Assembly (NCBI GenBank): GCA_964058805.1
Contig: CAXKVV010000081.1
Span: 186,001-250,000, forward strand
DNA: 64,000 nt
Direction: 5' to 3'
Origin: Schoenoplectus triqueter
Taxonomy: Eukaryota; Streptophyta; Magnoliopsida; Poales; Cyperaceae
Shown here: in pieces, positions 61,090 to 64,000 of the stretch
Numbering within the stretch: the stretch's first letter is position 1
How the letters are laid out: every line of letters starts with the position of its first letter
The notes under the pieces: generated by a model
Seen by the model: only the letters and a program-made list of their open reading frames with translations
Told to the model about the DNA's origin: nothing
Database searches by the model: none
Translations under genes and position numbers: made by a program

Positions 61090-62343
61090 TATAAGAACTG
61101 TTATTGCATTATTATGCATGAATACTTTTTTTCATGCTTCATCTGACTCCGGCTTTAGGTTGAGTACATATTTACGAGGAACTACTAGCATTCATAGTTT
61201 TCATACTGTGATAAGGAAAGAGACCAGGCCAGCCAGACAGGACCCATGATAAACTGTGAGATACGTATTGCCACAACCAGATACGTATTTTACTACTTTA
61301 GGAAAAGTACAATTCTGTTAATTATTTGTTGTATACATGTATCTTTACTTTTTAGCTAGTAGTACGAGTACATAGCACATGATTCTTTTTTTCCTCTCCT
61401 CCCTCATAAGTTGTATAATTATTTGCTCATTGGAAGTGTCAAAAAAATGCTGTAACAATTTCAGTGTGTAAATATATATTTTTTTCATTGAGGGTTGCGG
61501 GTGGTTTTTCCACTTCCGGCTTTGATTTATTTTGTTTCTCATATTTCATTGTGGAAATAATAAAACAATCATCGTAACGGCACATCAGGCAGGTCCTATA
61601 TTTTTGTTTCACTTGATTTTTATTCTTGATATTTTGCCTTCTCTTATATTCAACCCTTTCTTCTTTTATGATAAATTTTATTATTTTTTTATTATCGTCC
61701 AAGTAAAAGACAAGTGGTTATTTGATAAAGACAGTTTGAACTGCTGTCCGATGCCTGGAACTTGTGTGTGGCACTGGCATTTCAGTTCTTCAACTGGATA
61801 TAAAAAAAAAAAGGCTAAAGCAGTTGTGCAACCAGTCAACCACTTAAAAAAGGAGAATTAGTCAGCTCATAAGACGCAAGTGAATGATTCCTGCAAGACA
61901 AGAATTTCTCATATTGTTTCTCCTTTTATCAATGTATTGATGCGAGTCGAGATATGATGTTGAACCATATTTGAAGTCATAAATTTTCTAGTTTTAAATA
62001 TTTGAACCAAATTGAAAAGAAAAAAAAAATCCAGGTCTTGTGCCTTCTCCAATACCATCTAGACCTAGTTGGTAAGAGTCTTAAATTAACCTAGAGGGGA
62101 GAATTTAAGTAGCATGTACATCAGATAATAAAGGGGGAAGTTGATTGCTTATGACTCTCACCAATTCTCAGGTAGAAAAAATAAGTGTAAATTTACTATT
62201 GCAAGAGAACACATGAAATGAAAAGAAATTGCTATCAATTGCCTAAAGTGAATGCTCTGTAAGCGAGAGACATAATGACAAGAAGTTGCCAACAAGAGAA
62301 CCAGTCCACAACTCCAATCCCTGCTATTCTGACTTCTTAAAAG
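61090..62343. other. 3' UTR and intergenic DNA after the SAC gene
   Basis: The 3' UTR probably extends a few hundred bases past the TAA at 61087-61089. Several AATAAA-like signals are possible (for example AATAATAAAACA at 61556). No gene is seen up to the hAT element. Confidence 0.5.
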
Positions 62344-62994
62344 TAGGGCCGCATAAAAAAAAACTCGGCTGTTGACTTGACTCGGGTTCGATTTGGACTC
62401 GAGCTAATCTAATTTGAGTTAATTTGGCTCGAGCTAGTTTGACTTGAACTAATTTGGCTCGAACTATTTTGACTCGAACTAATTTGGTTTAATAATTAAA
62501 TGAGTTAAATTTGAATTGGGGTTGACTCGGCTCGAAAAATAATAGGTTATATGTTCTTCTTTTTTGTCAAACACTAATCCAATAATTCATCTCTCATTAT
62601 CTGTCATCATCCTACCATTTCAGTTACTTAACAACTTATCTTACTCGTTCATGACTCGACTCATATATCTGATCGATAGTTTTTTTACCGTTTAAATTAG
62701 TGCAGCGAAGATGCAATTGAAAATATAATTTGTTGACATATCAAATTTATATCAACTCATGTACCAATTTTGTAAATCTTTCAACCTTTGTAGTTTGTAA
62801 ATATACTAAATTTAAATGTCGAGTCAACGCACATGCATTGACTCGCGAGCTCGCTCGAATAGTAACGAGCCGAGTTTAAGCTAAATTTTTCAGCTCGAAG
62901 TGTTTTACGAATTTGACTTGACTCGACTCATTTTTTTATGAGCCGAACTTAATATTAGTCTGACTCATTCGAACTGAACTCGTTTGCCGCCCTA
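62344..62994. mobile_element. hAT-type non-autonomous element, copy 2 (651 bp)
   Basis: Ends TAGGGCCGCA and TGCCGCCCTA (TIR with a matching single change against copy 1 at 26633). Flanked by a perfect 8-bp target duplication CTTAAAAG (62336-62343 and 62995-63002). Aligns along its whole length with copy 1, for example AACGAGCCGAGTTT near the right end. Many CTCGAG words of copy 1 read TTTGAG or CTTGA here, consistent with C-to-T decay. Confidence 0.96.
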
Positions 62995-63002
62995 CTTAAA
63001 AG

Positions 63003-64000
63003 GCCTTTTCTTTTGCCTTGAGGAAACTCGAAGTCCAATAAATTTTCTTTACGGGTTTGTAGTTAAGAGAGAAGAATGTAGGGGGCTGCAATGTTACTCA
63101 ATTTATTTTACTGGGCCCTCAATTTATGGCAAGAACATGTTGTTTTTGGACCTTAGACATCTTGTAGCTATGAGCAACTGTTTTTATCCTTCCTGCATCA
63201 GTACCTCTGATACTGTGTACTCCATCTGGTAAGGCCACAGTAAATCCAACATAATATAAAGAAATTGCTTCCACGTCAGCTGATATCCATCTTGCTAAGT
63301 AATTCTTGACCTTTCCCTCAAGATTGCCTGCCTAATACATAGAGCAAATGAGCAAAATTAAATTTCTGACGGTTTTTACTTGAATATCTGAGAACCATTC
63401 ATTTCACATTTTAGCACACATTGGAAAGGCCGCACTAATAACTGTAAGAAATGTTTTATATTGAAATTTAGCAAGTGCTTGCAAATGTTATAACTTATAA
63501 TGTATATGCGACTGTGTACCAAATATGGAAATTATCTCTACAAGCCCCCATCTGAAACCGAGGCAGAACTCAATCCGGCCCACTAGAAGCATTGTATTTA
63601 TAGGCTTCCTTCCTCAGTTTTTAATAAGAGAAAAGTTTCTTATACCCGACGTTCGATACCCCACTTCGTACCCCAACTTGTCTAACCGTCGATTCTTTCC
63701 GAATGCGTGATTCCTCCGATACTCTATCTGGACCATCTCTTTCCTCGATTCTCCCCCCCAGTTGATTCGTCCTCTCTCTATTTTGTTTTTATTTTCAATT
63801 TCTTGCTTAATTATTCCCCTACCCAATTTTGATAATTGGACATCTCTTTTTCGATCCCTTCCAGTTTCATAAATCCCTATCTCAGAACCTACAAGGCTCA
63901 AGAACGAGGATAGGAGGCACTTACCGGTAAGGCATGAAGTGAGCTCCCAATTTTGACCTTCTATATTTAGTTGTGGCGGGAATACATGAATGCACGATTC
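63003..64000. other. Right end of window, no gene seen
   Basis: Short frames at 62984-63232, 63525-63710 and 63614-63901 show no motif. The CT-rich tract at 63700-63800 could be a leader of a gene beyond the window, but nothing supports this directly. Confidence 0.45.

Overview
This window is nuclear DNA from a flowering plant, most likely a eudicot. The signs are GT-AG spliced genes with plant-specific families (SAC2-5-type phosphoinositide phosphatase, class III small heat shock protein, J-domain protein), a nuclear-type tRNA-Ala, AT-rich intergenic DNA and many plant transposons (Ty3/gypsy, Ty1/copia, MULE, hAT- and Tourist-like MITEs). I cannot name the species from the sequence.

Layout. 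1-2044: internally deleted Ty3/gypsy element with its right LTR, apparently joined to (inserted in) 2046-3755, a Tat-lineage Ty3/gypsy pol with archaeal-type RNase H and integrase. 5451-9035 (minus): a six-exon plant-mobile-domain (PMD) gene, antisense to that pol and broken by six in-frame stops. 9036-14457: repetitive non-coding DNA. 14458-15553: about 20 tandem copies of a short stem-loop whose stems co-vary. 15997-16326: a MITE. 17801-17872: tRNA-Ala(CGC) with a 165-bp partial tandem duplication. 20758-22363 (minus): intact five-exon J-domain co-chaperone gene. 26633-27280 and 62344-62994: two copies of one hAT-type non-autonomous element, each with 8-bp target duplications. 28340-36866: class III small heat shock protein gene split by a 7,866-bp Ty1/copia element (5-bp target duplication TGCCT). 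39383-45118: Mutator-like element with long TIRs, a perfect 9-bp target duplication and a decayed transposase, itself split by a 2,091-bp solo LTR. 47532-47989: a Tourist-like MITE next to its own empty-site paralogue. 51873-52465: cluster of short palindromic MITEs. 53462-61089 (plus): intact 16-exon SAC-domain phosphoinositide phosphatase gene (788 aa).

Only two protein genes look functional: the J-domain gene and the SAC gene. The heat-shock gene is intact in sequence apart from the copia insertion, so this allele is probably a recent null. The rest is layered transposon history: nested insertions, solo-LTR formation, duplicated retroelement leader, and C-to-T type decay.

The least explained signal is the 14.5-15.6 kb array. 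Each unit keeps a 5-8 bp stem around a conserved 11-12 nt loop, while the stem sequence itself changes on both sides together. That points to selection on structure or to a hairpin-templated correction process.
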